Origin: an uncultured Bacteroidales bacterium
GTDB lineage: Bacteria > Bacteroidota > Bacteroidia > Bacteroidales > UBA932
NCBI GenBank assembly: GCA_944325965.1
Contig: CALVCB010000016.1
Location: 1 to 39,277, forward strand
DNA: 39,277 bases
Direction: 5' to 3'
The position numbers and the translations under genes were made by a program. Within the stretch, counting starts at the first letter, position 1, and each line of letters starts with the position of its first letter. This document shows, piece by piece, positions 7,968-16,549 of the stretch. The notes beneath the pieces were generated by a model. The model ran no database searches. It was not told the DNA's origin and worked only from the letters and a program-made list of their open reading frames with translations.

Positions 7968-9293
7968 TTTGCAGACCATGATGTCGAGGATCATGGAGTC
8001 TGCATCCTGCATCCCGACAGAGCCGATCCGTCCGAGGTTGCGGATGGTCTTTTCGATGTCTTTCTCTATGATGCCGTCATGCTCGGAGATGCAGATGCCC
8101 TCCATGGCGAGGACTGCTGACTGGATTGCGGAGGACACCCCCGAGGCCACTTTCATGGCGCAGCCCACCTTTGCCCCGTCGCATACCATGCCGGTGATGT
8201 TGCCTATCATGTTCTTGACCGCAGCGCAGACCTGCTGGTAGGTGCCGCCGCGAAGGTAGGTGATGCCGCAGGCTGCGCCGGTGGAGGCGATTACGCATCC
8301 GCACAGGGCGGAGAGCTTGCCCAGATAGCCTTTTATGTGGATTGCACTCAGGTGGCTGAGCATCAGGGCCCTTGCGAGCTGTTCTTCGGAGACCCCGTAT
8401 TTGAGGGCGTATGCTATGACAGGCATGGTTACGGTGATGCCCTGGTTGCCGCTGCCCGAGTTGCTCATTGCCGGAAGGGTGCAGCCTGCCATGCGGGCGT
8501 CGGATGCGGCTGCTGTCATGGCCATTGCATAGCTCATGAAGTCATTCCCGAAAACTTCCCTGTACTGCGACGAGCTGATGGTCTTGCCCACTTTCAGGCC
8601 GTAGTCCCCTGACAGCCCTTCGCGTGACAGGGCGATGTTCATGTCCCTTGATTCAAGTATGAATTTTATGCCGTCGAACTCCACGGTCTGGACGAAATCG
8701 TATATCTCCTTGAGCGTGAGCTTGTAGTCGAGCGTGTCCATGTGTTCCTGCACGGCGGCTTCCTGTGTCTTGCCGCTGCTATGGAGGATGTGGCCGTCGA
8801 AACAGGTTTCCACGATATTGTCATGGTCATCTTCTATGGAGGCCGAAGCGGAGTGGTTCTCACCGGCGCGGACTGTCACTTTTACATACAGCTTGTGTCC
8901 TGTCTCTGTGTGGCTGACCTTTATCATTCCTTTGTTGATCAGCTCTTTGGCCCTTTTGACGGATTCTCCAGAGAGCTCATGCAGCACTTCAAGCCCGTAT
9001 TCGGTCTTTCCGCAGACGGCTCCCAGGGCGGCTGCGATATGAAGCCCGACCATCCCTGTTCCAGGGATGCCTACCCCCATCCCGTTTTTGAGTATGTTGC
9101 CGCTGACTTCTACATCCACCATGAAGTCGGTGGTCTGGCGCCAGCGTCCCCTCCTGCAGGAAGGGCACTGCTCAATGAGGATTTCAACTGCCTTTGATGC
9201 GGCGAGGGCCACGGCTATCGGCTCTGTGCATCCTAAGGCCGGCTTGACTTCTTTGCGTACAAGCCCGATAATTTCTTTTTCGCGGGGTGTCAT
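7965..9293 (-). CDS. cyuA: L-cysteine desulfidase / UPF0597 family protein (CyuA-YhaM type)
   Basis: This 442-residue cytosolic protein belongs to the serine dehydratase alpha-like family UPF0597, whose best-known members degrade L-cysteine to pyruvate, ammonia and sulfide using an oxygen-sensitive 4Fe-4S cluster. The N-terminal EVKPALGCTEPIAVALA is the family signature. Further cysteines sit in MAGCTLPAMSNSGSGNQG and CGCVIASTGAACG near residues 280-345, as expected for cluster ligands. The start ATG overlaps the stop of the upstream amidase gene (ATGA), so it is translationally coupled as the last gene of the six-gene operon. Desulfidase activity is inferred from the family. Confidence 0.88.
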   Translation of the reverse strand: MTPREKEIIGLVRKEVKPALGCTEPIAVALAASKAVEILIEQCPSCRRGRWRQTTDFMVDVEVSGNILKNGMGVGIPGTGMVGLHIAAALGAVCGKTEYGLEVLHELSGESVKRAKELINKGMIKVSHTETGHKLYVKVTVRAGENHSASASIEDDHDNIVETCFDGHILHSSGKTQEAAVQEHMDTLDYKLTLKEIYDFVQTVEFDGIKFILESRDMNIALSREGLSGDYGLKVGKTISSSQYREVFGNDFMSYAMAMTAAASDARMAGCTLPAMSNSGSGNQGITVTMPVIAYALKYGVSEEQLARALMLSHLSAIHIKGYLGKLSALCGCVIASTGAACGITYLRGGTYQQVCAAVKNMIGNITGMVCDGAKVGCAMKVASGVSSAIQSAVLAMEGICISEHDGIIEKDIEKTIRNLGRIGSVGMQDADSMILDIMVCK

Positions 9294-12200
9294 AAGCTGA
9301 AGAATTTTAAGGTAGAGGAGATGATGCCGAATATGGCCTGCTGCCCGTTTACGGTTTCGATCGGGAACCCGAGGCAGACAGTCCTGTAGCTGCCGGCGTC
9401 ATAGCATATCCCTGCCGAGATCCTTGTGTCGCTGTACCTGAGTATGGACCTTGCGGCACCGGATGCCGGTGCAATCCCGTCAGGTGTCTCTACGCAGTAG
9501 ATCCTGCTGTTCGGCCTGTTGGCGAAGGTGATGTCCCCCTCCGGCAGGCCTGTCCGGAAGCCGGAGATATGCAGGGGGACAGGGGAGACGGTAGCATTCT
9601 TGCTCGCGTAGTTGCATATCCACCTGTATCCCAGGACTTCCTGCGCGAACTTGATTGAAGCCGCCGTGAATGTGCTGTCCTTCTGTACCGGGAATACGCT
9701 GTCCCATATGTCTGTGCCTATATTGGCCCCGGAAACAAGGATATTGCCTCCGTCCGAGGCGAATGCCTTCAGGGTCTCCTGCATCTTTCCGTTGAATACG
9801 GTGTACCTGTTGCTGACGGCTCCGCGCCCGACCATTGTGGTAACCTGCTTTCCGCATATTATGTCAGCGCTCCATGCCTGTCTGCGCAGGGTGGAGTCGC
9901 ATGTGAATGCCTCCGAGCTGGCTGAGAAGAAAGGGTACCCTGCCTCCAGCACGGCTTTCCCATGCATATACGGGTAGTCGAACGTGTTGCCGGCCACTGT
10001 CTTTCCTGCATAGTCGGAGTAGGACGCCCCGAATCCTGGATTGTCATCGTCAGTCCATGGCATCGTCCTGCGGAACTGGTACATGTCTCCTATATAAGTG
10101 AAGTCCCTGATGTACGGGACGCCGCTGTCGAGGGAGTTGTCGAACCCGGCATACTGCGGGGTGTCGAACCATGCAGGGCAGGAGACGCGGTCGAAGTTGT
10201 TGACAATGAGTACACAGCTGTCTTTAAGCGTTTTGTTGTCCACATTCTGGCGGACTGGCATGCCGATACTCAATGTCTCGCTCGGGAAGCTGATCCCGCC
10301 GCTGTTGAAGGCTGCTATCCGATAGCTGTAGATATGTCCTGGCAGCACAGGCACTTCCGTATGGATGGTTCCGTCGGGCCCTCTCTGTACGTTTATCCTG
10401 CGGCCTGTGTCGAATGCCCCGTCGTCTATCCTTGTATAGAGCATGTATCCTTCGGCAGCCGCCGTGGGCTCCAGGCTGTCAGTGCGCTCTTTCCAGCTCA
10501 GACGGGCGTGCAGCCCGTTGTCCTTTCTGCCGAAGGCTACGGCGAATGAGTGTACCGGAAGCGGCTGTACGGCATATTCGCATCCGTATCTGCTGCTCAG
10601 GTATTTGAGTATCCCCTTGTATACCGACCGGCTGACTGTGAACCGGAAAGAAGGGTCGAGGCCGAGCTTCATGTCCGCGAAGTTCTGGTGAGACATCATT
10701 TCAAGAAGCATGGTCGGCACTCCTGTGGTGCGTGATTCGCTGTATGAGCGGTCCCAGATATGCCTGCGGCTCCAGAGAGGGTCGAATCCGGCCCGCAGGT
10801 CGTTCACCACCTGCGTCTGTACCATGTCGGTGAGTTCCCTGCCTGTCATCCTGCTGTTCCGGTCCGGGAACCTGCTGCTGTTTTCGCACATTAGGGTGTA
10901 TATGCCCAAAGTACCTATAATTGAGTCGTCCGGGCTGACCCCGGCGTCGGAGTGGAAGGCGAATGCCATGTCGACAGGGATGTTCCTGCCTTTCCCCCGG
11001 GGATTTACCCGTGACCCTCCGCTGAGTTCCTGCACCCATTTTCCCCTTGACATGAAGTCATCCATGTAGTCGTTCAGCTGCCTGTTCTGGCTGTAGACGG
11101 AGGTGTCTACCCCAGCCCACTGCATCCAGTACCTTGCCCCTTCGGCGAATCTCGGCATTCCCGAGATCTCGGGTACTGCCAGCGTGTCGCTCATGCATTT
11201 CCTCGCGATGTTCCCCATACCGCCGCCGATTTTGACTGCATCCGCGGTGACTGCCTTCCCTGGAGAGAAACTGCGGGAGTGGGGGACGGCATTGTCAAGC
11301 TTGACATATCCCTCCTCACCCTTGTCGAATTCGAAGGTGCCGAGGTAGACCCATGTGCCGCCTCCCATTGTCTGGTTGACGATGAAATGGCTGTCACCTC
11401 CGGCGTGGTGGACTGTGTAATGTGCTGATTCCGTGCTGTTAGGCAGAGTCTTGTACGATATGTAGACCGCATATTCGCCCCTTTCCGGTATTTCGGGGGT
11501 CCAGGTGGCCGTGGCTTTCCCGTTTTTCTGCTTAGTGGAGATGCTTTCCGCCATTCTTGCGGATCCGGCCTTGAAAGGGTTTTCATCGGCGGTGTAGACC
11601 TGCAGGGTGTCGGCGAATCCTGTCCCTGCGTCCTGCCACTGCCCGTGCTCCGAGTAGAGTCCGAAGGTACGTACAGGTACGCCTGTACTGCAGTCCGGGA
11701 TGAAATGCAGGTCGTTGTCAGTGATGATTTCTGCGGTCTGGAGATCACGCTCGCGCGGCAGCATCACGATGCAGCCGGCGTTTTCCAGCATAGGGACGAG
11801 GTAGGGGAGCACGAAACCTGATGTAAAGAGGTCCTCTACCGTCTGGAACAGGCAAGGCCTCTGCCATTCCCATCGCCCGGCACTCTGCTCATAGTAGCGC
11901 CCGTGGCTGTTCCATAGCGCGATGTGCCTTCCTGACAGCCCGCGCCCGAACTCCGGCATGTTCGGGTTCTCCACCAGAGGAACCGTGCCCTGTCTCCTGT
12001 CTTTGATCCTGTAGGGGGTTGAACCAGGGCGGCCGTCATTCCCGGGAGGGCTGGTGACCAGGTCAGACATCCGGGTGCGTTCGCTGTATATCTCTCCTAT
12101 TCTGTATCCGGTGTATTTCTGCGGGAACAGCCTTTTGAGCTCATCTTTGAACCATCTTAAGGAGCTTTCCTGCCACGGGCAGTCCCCCAGGCTGCGTGTG

Positions 12201-12400
12201 AAATAGAAGTCGAGGGATGATCCGCGCTTCATTACGGCCTTCAGCTTCAGCTCGTTCTTTACGGTGGTCCTTTCCTGTATGAGAGAGTCCAGGGTTCTGC
12301 ATGCAGGCTTGAACTCGTCGGTTATCCTGCTCTGCGACATTACGGGAATCCACCCTGAAACCAGCACCGAAGTTATGCAGCACAATAGTATTTTCCTCAT
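9290..12400 (-). CDS. Secreted amidase_3-like protein with golvesin C-terminal-like and fibronectin-III domains ('xanthan lyase' group)
   Basis: This 1036-residue exported protein starts with a signal peptide (MRKILLCCITSVLVSGWIPVMSQS). Residues about 160-250 contain HIALWNSHGRYYE, which resembles the first zinc-ligand histidine of N-acetylmuramoyl-L-alanine amidases. Residues about 300-400 form a golvesin-like beta domain (GEYAVYISYKTLPNS, then GGTWVYLGTFEFDKG). The amidase part then resumes with AFAFHSDAG and PTMLLEMMSHQNF, the likely second ligand and catalytic Glu. A fibronectin-III-like segment (about 660-740) and a C-terminal region follow. Related Bacteroides genes are labelled xanthan lyase, but the zinc-amidase motifs favour a peptidoglycan-type substrate. 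It overlaps cyuA by 4 nt. Confidence 0.75.
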   Translation of the reverse strand: MRKILLCCITSVLVSGWIPVMSQSRITDEFKPACRTLDSLIQERTTVKNELKLKAVMKRGSSLDFYFTRSLGDCPWQESSLRWFKDELKRLFPQKYTGYRIGEIYSERTRMSDLVTSPPGNDGRPGSTPYRIKDRRQGTVPLVENPNMPEFGRGLSGRHIALWNSHGRYYEQSAGRWEWQRPCLFQTVEDLFTSGFVLPYLVPMLENAGCIVMLPRERDLQTAEIITDNDLHFIPDCSTGVPVRTFGLYSEHGQWQDAGTGFADTLQVYTADENPFKAGSARMAESISTKQKNGKATATWTPEIPERGEYAVYISYKTLPNSTESAHYTVHHAGGDSHFIVNQTMGGGTWVYLGTFEFDKGEEGYVKLDNAVPHSRSFSPGKAVTADAVKIGGGMGNIARKCMSDTLAVPEISGMPRFAEGARYWMQWAGVDTSVYSQNRQLNDYMDDFMSRGKWVQELSGGSRVNPRGKGRNIPVDMAFAFHSDAGVSPDDSIIGTLGIYTLMCENSSRFPDRNSRMTGRELTDMVQTQVVNDLRAGFDPLWSRRHIWDRSYSESRTTGVPTMLLEMMSHQNFADMKLGLDPSFRFTVSRSVYKGILKYLSSRYGCEYAVQPLPVHSFAVAFGRKDNGLHARLSWKERTDSLEPTAAAEGYMLYTRIDDGAFDTGRRINVQRGPDGTIHTEVPVLPGHIYSYRIAAFNSGGISFPSETLSIGMPVRQNVDNKTLKDSCVLIVNNFDRVSCPAWFDTPQYAGFDNSLDSGVPYIRDFTYIGDMYQFRRTMPWTDDDNPGFGASYSDYAGKTVAGNTFDYPYMHGKAVLEAGYPFFSASSEAFTCDSTLRRQAWSADIICGKQVTTMVGRGAVSNRYTVFNGKMQETLKAFASDGGNILVSGANIGTDIWDSVFPVQKDSTFTAASIKFAQEVLGYRWICNYASKNATVSPVPLHISGFRTGLPEGDITFANRPNSRIYCVETPDGIAPASGAARSILRYSDTRISAGICYDAGSYRTVCLGFPIETVNGQQAIFGIISSTLKFFSL

Positions 12401-12421
12401 CTGTACGCCTCCTGAAAATTT

Positions 12422-12847
12422 CTAACGGCCGGTCTTCCCGGCCTTTTTCCTGTCATGAACCGCCAGCCACAGGACCAACGTCAGTACTGTACCGGCAAAA
12501 AGCCCTATGCAGTCTGCCCTGAAGTCCCCTATGTCTGCGCTCCGGTAGCCTGTAAGCCCCTGTATGAGCTCTATCGCGCCACCTGCGGCAATCCCTGACA
12601 CGAGCACCAGCAGCAGGAAGCCGACCGTTCTTGCCGGTTTCCATCCTGTTTTGCAGAATACGGACGCGACAAGCCCGGGATAGGGGAAGAACATTACGAA
12701 ATGCGCAATCTTGTCCTTCGGTATCCCGAACCATTCGGCGGACATGTCCGTTTCCGGCCCAAGGTTGAGGAAACACAGGAGGCAGACTGACAGCAGGTAC
12801 GCTGCGAGCACGAGCCTCGGGAGGAGGAATCTGACGTGGCGCTCCAT
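12422..12847 (-). CDS. VanZ-family membrane protein
   Basis: This 141-residue protein has four predicted membrane helices (about residues 10-27, 48-66, 73-95 and 112-130) and the family core DKIAHFVMFFPYPG in loop 1, then IELIQGLTGYRSADIGDFRADCIG, which matches the VanZ-like pattern of conserved E-x-x-Q and D-x-x-D-x-x-x-N/D-x-x-G. VanZ-like proteins are inner-membrane proteins of uncertain function, some linked to glycopeptide or cell-wall phenotypes. It lies 7 nt after the kinase gene and 21 nt before the amidase gene, so it is clearly in the same operon. Confidence 0.88.
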   Translation of the reverse strand: MERHVRFLLPRLVLAAYLLSVCLLCFLNLGPETDMSAEWFGIPKDKIAHFVMFFPYPGLVASVFCKTGWKPARTVGFLLLVLVSGIAAGGAIELIQGLTGYRSADIGDFRADCIGLFAGTVLTLVLWLAVHDRKKAGKTGR

Positions 12848-12854
12848 TCCTGCC

Positions 12855-13985
12855 TTATTTTGAATATTCCCTGACTATGGCGGTCATCTCGCCGTACTGC
12901 GACTCTATGCTTTCCAGCAGCCTGTTCTGGGCACGGGCCCTTACGAGGTTGTGCTCCGGGTAGGCGGTCTTGTAGTAGGTGTCCCCGTCGATGTAGTCCA
13001 TCAGGAAGCGGAGCACCTGTTCGTATGTGATGTATCTGGCGGAGAATGCGAGATATTCTTTTTCTATATCCGTAAGGCTGTTTTTCCTGAAGTGCATATA
13101 CCCGCGGGTGTAGGCCCGGAACATCTCTATGGACATGGATACCTTCGTGAGGTCAGGGTCGTCCTCTTTTCCGGTGTTCGTATAGGACCTGATGGCGTCC
13201 CCGAAGTCATTGAGTGAAGTGCTGCTCATGCAGGTGTCGAGGTCTATTGCGCACAGCACATCGCCGCTTTCCCTGTCGAACAGGATGTTGCTTATCTTGG
13301 TATCGTTGTGAGTCACTCTTACAGGTATGGTCCCTGTCTCCACAAGGGACCAGAAGTCCAGCATTTCTTTCCTGCGGCTTTCTATCCATGCAGTTTCTTC
13401 ATGTACGGATGCTGCCCTTCCTGCCGCATCCCGGGCTATGGCCTCATCCCACTGTCTGAATCTCCAACGGATATCATGGAACCCTTTGATGGTCTCGTTC
13501 AGACGGCCTGTGAAATCGGCGAGCCGGGTCTGGAATTTCCCGATTCCCAGTCCCCCCTTATATGCAAGTTCAGGGGTGTCGGCCTTTTCATAGGATACGG
13601 ACCCTTCTATGAAAAGGGTCATTGTCCAGTAGTTGCCTCTGCCGTCCCTGAAATAGAGGTCTCCTGCCATGCTCTGCTCCTGTTCCGGTGTCATGGTGTC
13701 CCTCTCCCTCCGGATTACGGTCATCGCTTCCCTCAGGGGGTCTCCTCCTTCTTCCTCCACCTTCTTTTTCAGGTGTGAGGTGACTGCATCGATGTTCTGC
13801 ATCATTCCGGGGATGTCCGGGAAAACATTGTGGTTTTTCCTCTGCAGGATATATCTCGGTCCTCCGGAAGTGGTAACTATGAATGTGTCATTGATATAGC
13901 CCGGCCCGAGCGGTCTGATGCCGGTTACGGCACCTTCGGTCGAGAACATCCGGACGATGTCAGCAAGTTCCTTTTCGTCAAACAT
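12855..13985 (-). CDS. nahK: NahK-like N-acetylhexosamine 1-kinase (aminoglycoside phosphotransferase fold)
   Basis: I set the start at 13985 (MFDEKELADIV), 19 nt after the CBM9-like gene; an in-frame start at 14063 would overlap that gene and adds an implausible head. The 376-residue product has the APH-fold catalytic loop THNDTKISNILFD (residues 225-237) and the metal-binding IDLDT (247-251). From memory its EGAVTGI, GPRYILQ, RVTHNDTK and YPEHNLVR segments closely follow the Bifidobacterium NahK kinase, which phosphorylates GlcNAc and GalNAc at C1. A related family member, AmgK, phosphorylates MurNAc. No uridylyltransferase partner is visible in the window. Kinase fold is certain; sugar specificity is inferred. 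Confidence 0.82.
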   Translation of the reverse strand: MFDEKELADIVRMFSTEGAVTGIRPLGPGYINDTFIVTTSGGPRYILQRKNHNVFPDIPGMMQNIDAVTSHLKKKVEEEGGDPLREAMTVIRRERDTMTPEQEQSMAGDLYFRDGRGNYWTMTLFIEGSVSYEKADTPELAYKGGLGIGKFQTRLADFTGRLNETIKGFHDIRWRFRQWDEAIARDAAGRAASVHEETAWIESRRKEMLDFWSLVETGTIPVRVTHNDTKISNILFDRESGDVLCAIDLDTCMSSTSLNDFGDAIRSYTNTGKEDDPDLTKVSMSIEMFRAYTRGYMHFRKNSLTDIEKEYLAFSARYITYEQVLRFLMDYIDGDTYYKTAYPEHNLVRARAQNRLLESIESQYGEMTAIVREYSK

Positions 13986-14004
13986 GATGATATAATGCGA
14001 TTGG

Positions 14005-14649
14005 TCAGAAGATGAGTTCCCCGAAAAAGTCAGGGCGGTGGAAATCCGGGGCAGGGGCGTCAACCCTGTTCCATGCCAGGAAATGCGGATGGGCGGTCCT
14101 GTCTGCGCATTTGTAGAAATTCGCGCGGATGGAAGACGGAAGCCTGCCAGGGTCTATCCCTATCATGTGCAGCGGTATCACCATGCCTGCGCTCCACCCG
14201 AATATCTTGTCTGACAGGTCTCTCTGTTTCCTTGCGAGGGTAGAGTGCCTTACTACGGAGGCAAGGTCAGCGGCAGGGTAGTGTGTGCAGTCCTTGCGGC
14301 TTTTCCGCTTGGCCCCCAGCATGGTCCCGATGCAGTTCATCTCGAAATTGTAGTATGTCCCGTCGGACGGGTCGGATGCGAAGAATTCGCAGCAGCTGTC
14401 CTCCCAGACAGGTCCGTTGTCCTCGAGGGCCATTGCCCTGAGGTCCAGGCATCTGACATGGTAGAGAATGGCGATGTGCGTGCTGCTCCTCGCCACGGCG
14501 AATGATGCATCCGGGTGATATGGGAACTGCTCCGGCCAGCAGACTTCCCCTATGAATGATTTGGCCCCTTCCTTTTCAAGGGCCATGTCGAGTTCTTCGT
14601 ATGACATCCCTTCGAGACCTGCGATAAAGGGTACTTTCAGTGTCTTCAT
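14005..14649 (-). CDS. CBM9-like carbohydrate-binding protein
   Basis: This 214-residue protein resembles the carbohydrate-binding family 9-like module: FAVARSSTHIAILYHVRC, then NGPVWEDSCCEFFASDPSDGTYYNFEMNCIGTMLGAKR, then the ending FHRPDFFGELIF. The WEDSCCEFF and YYNFEMN motifs are typical of the free-standing Bacteroidetes members. No signal peptide is visible, so it may be cytoplasmic, which is odd for a glycan-binding module. It starts 4 nt after the ABC transporter stop, so the two are probably coupled. The ligand is unknown. Confidence 0.8.
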   Translation of the reverse strand: MKTLKVPFIAGLEGMSYEELDMALEKEGAKSFIGEVCWPEQFPYHPDASFAVARSSTHIAILYHVRCLDLRAMALEDNGPVWEDSCCEFFASDPSDGTYYNFEMNCIGTMLGAKRKSRKDCTHYPAADLASVVRHSTLARKQRDLSDKIFGWSAGMVIPLHMIGIDPGRLPSSIRANFYKCADRTAHPHFLAWNRVDAPAPDFHRPDFFGELIF

Positions 14650-14653
14650 CAGT

Positions 14654-16483
14654 TTATAGTGTTTGCATGTCGTTGAGTTTCTTGTAGTAGCCGTCTATGG
14701 CGATGAGCTGGTCGTGCGTTCCCCTCTCCACAATTTCGCCGTCATGCAGGACGCATATCTCGTCCGCGTTCTTGATGGTGGAGAGCCTGTGCGCTATCGC
14801 TATGGTGGTACGGGAAGTGGTGAGCCTGTCGAGGGCCTCCTGCACCAGACGCTCGGATTCTGTGTCAAGTGCCGATGTGGCCTCGTCGAGTATGAGGATA
14901 GGGGGGTTCTTCAGGATGGCCCTCGCTATGCTTATCCTCTGCCTCTGGCCGCCGGAGAGCTTGCCGCCGCGGTCCCCGATGTTGGTGTTGTAACCGTCCT
15001 CTTTCTCCATGATGAAGTCATGCGCATTGGCGATTTTGGCCGCAGCCACGACCTGTTCCATGGTGGCATTCTCTACACCGAAGGCTATGTTGTTGAAAAT
15101 GGTGTCGTTGAACAGGATTGCCTCCTGGTTCACGTTGCCTATCAGGCTGCGGAGGTCCCTGATGCGGAAATTCTTGATACTCACCCCGTCAAGCAGGATC
15201 TCCCCGGAAGTGGTGTCATGGTATCTCGGTATCAGGTCCACCAGGGTTGACTTGCCGGAACCGGACTGGCCTACAAGGGCGACAGTCTTTCCTTTTGGAA
15301 TGGTGAGGTCTATGTTCTTGAGGACCGGCTTCCCTTTCTCGTAGCTGAAGCATACGCCGCGGAATTCTATCTTGCCATTGAATCCCTTGAGCTCTACCGG
15401 ATTTTCTATCTCCCTGATGTTGTTCTCGGCCTTGAGGATCTTGTCGACACGCTCCATGGAGGCGAGGCCTTTCGGGATGTTGTATCCCGCCTTGGCAAAC
15501 TCTTTCAGCGGGTTTAGCACGCTGTAGAGGATCACCATATAGAATATGAATGTCGGGGCATCGATGGGGGCGGACTCCGAAAGGATGAGTGTTCCTCCGA
15601 ACCACAGCACGATCATGATCATTATCGTGCCCAGGAATTCACTCAGCGGGTGGGCAAGCGCCTGTCTGGTGGAAACCTTGCTTGAAGCGTTCCTGAGTTC
15701 GTTGCTCACCTTTGTAAACCTGTTGACCATCTTGTCCTCCGCGATGAAGGCCTTGATGATGCGCAGCCCCCCGAGGGTCTCCTCGAGCTGAGACATTGTG
15801 TCGCTCCATTTTGCCTGGGCCTCGAGGGACTGCCGTTTGAGCTTCTTGCCTACGAGCCCCATGCCCCATGCCATTACCGGCACCACAAGGAGGGTGAACA
15901 GTGTCAGCTGCCAACTGGTGTAGACGAGGGTGGTGAAATAGAATATTATGAGTATCGGGTTCTTTATGAGCATGTCAAGCGAGCTGGTAATAGAGTATTC
16001 TATCTCACCGACATCGCCGCTCATCCTGGCTATGATGTCGCCTTTCCTCTCCTGCGAGAAGAACCCCAGGGGAAGGCCCATGAGCTTCTTGTACACCATT
16101 ATCCTGATGTCCCGTACGATTCCTGTGCGCAGCGGAATCATGATTGCCGACGATCCGAAATAGCAGGAAGTCTTCAGTGCCGTCATGAGCCCGAGGAACA
16201 GCCCCAGTATCAAGAGTGTTGTGGAACCCCCGGTCTTGTCGATCAGCAGGGTGACATAATAGTAGAGGTTGTTTTTGATGACATCCATGTTGATCCCCTC
16301 GCTCCATGGGATGAATTCATAGACGGTGGTGTCCATCTTGAAAAGGATCTGGAGAATAGGGATGATCAGGGTAAAAGAGAATATGTTGAAAATGGCCGAC
16401 AGGACGTTCAGAACTATCGCTCCCGCCATGTATCTCTTGTATGGTGTCGCAAAGCGCTTGAGCAGCTGCAAGAATTCTTTCAT
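14654..16483 (-). CDS. MsbA-like ABC exporter, fused permease and ATPase
   Basis: The 609-residue protein has a type-I exporter membrane domain (residues 1-330, six helices) followed by a nucleotide-binding domain: Walker A GQSGSGKSTLVDL (about 404-416), signature LSGGQRQRISIARA (about 508), Walker B ILILDEATSALD and the H-loop IAHRLSTI (about 562). This layout is that of lipid A flippase MsbA and related homodimeric exporters. Specificity cannot be read from sequence; the neighbours (NahK-like kinase, VanZ, amidase) suggest an envelope glycan or lipid-linked substrate. It is the first gene of the six-gene operon, 60 nt past a consensus -7 element. Confidence 0.92.
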   Translation of the reverse strand: MKEFLQLLKRFATPYKRYMAGAIVLNVLSAIFNIFSFTLIIPILQILFKMDTTVYEFIPWSEGINMDVIKNNLYYYVTLLIDKTGGSTTLLILGLFLGLMTALKTSCYFGSSAIMIPLRTGIVRDIRIMVYKKLMGLPLGFFSQERKGDIIARMSGDVGEIEYSITSSLDMLIKNPILIIFYFTTLVYTSWQLTLFTLLVVPVMAWGMGLVGKKLKRQSLEAQAKWSDTMSQLEETLGGLRIIKAFIAEDKMVNRFTKVSNELRNASSKVSTRQALAHPLSEFLGTIMIMIVLWFGGTLILSESAPIDAPTFIFYMVILYSVLNPLKEFAKAGYNIPKGLASMERVDKILKAENNIREIENPVELKGFNGKIEFRGVCFSYEKGKPVLKNIDLTIPKGKTVALVGQSGSGKSTLVDLIPRYHDTTSGEILLDGVSIKNFRIRDLRSLIGNVNQEAILFNDTIFNNIAFGVENATMEQVVAAAKIANAHDFIMEKEDGYNTNIGDRGGKLSGGQRQRISIARAILKNPPILILDEATSALDTESERLVQEALDRLTTSRTTIAIAHRLSTIKNADEICVLHDGEIVERGTHDQLIAIDGYYKKLNDMQTL

Positions 16484-16506
16484 CGCAAAATCTTTGATAC
16501 AAACTT

Positions 16507-16514
16507 CAAAGATA
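16507..16514 (-). promoter_or_regulatory. -7 promoter element of the ABC exporter operon
   Basis: TATCTTTG on the minus strand fully matches TAnnTTTG. The RNA start would fall near 16500, about 17 nt before the ABC exporter start at 16483. A T-rich stretch upstream (TTTTTCAGG) is near, but no exact -33 TTTG is at the standard spacing. Confidence 0.6.
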
Positions 16515-16549
16515 GTGGTTTTTTCTTTCCCTGAAAAATTCTTTTATGG

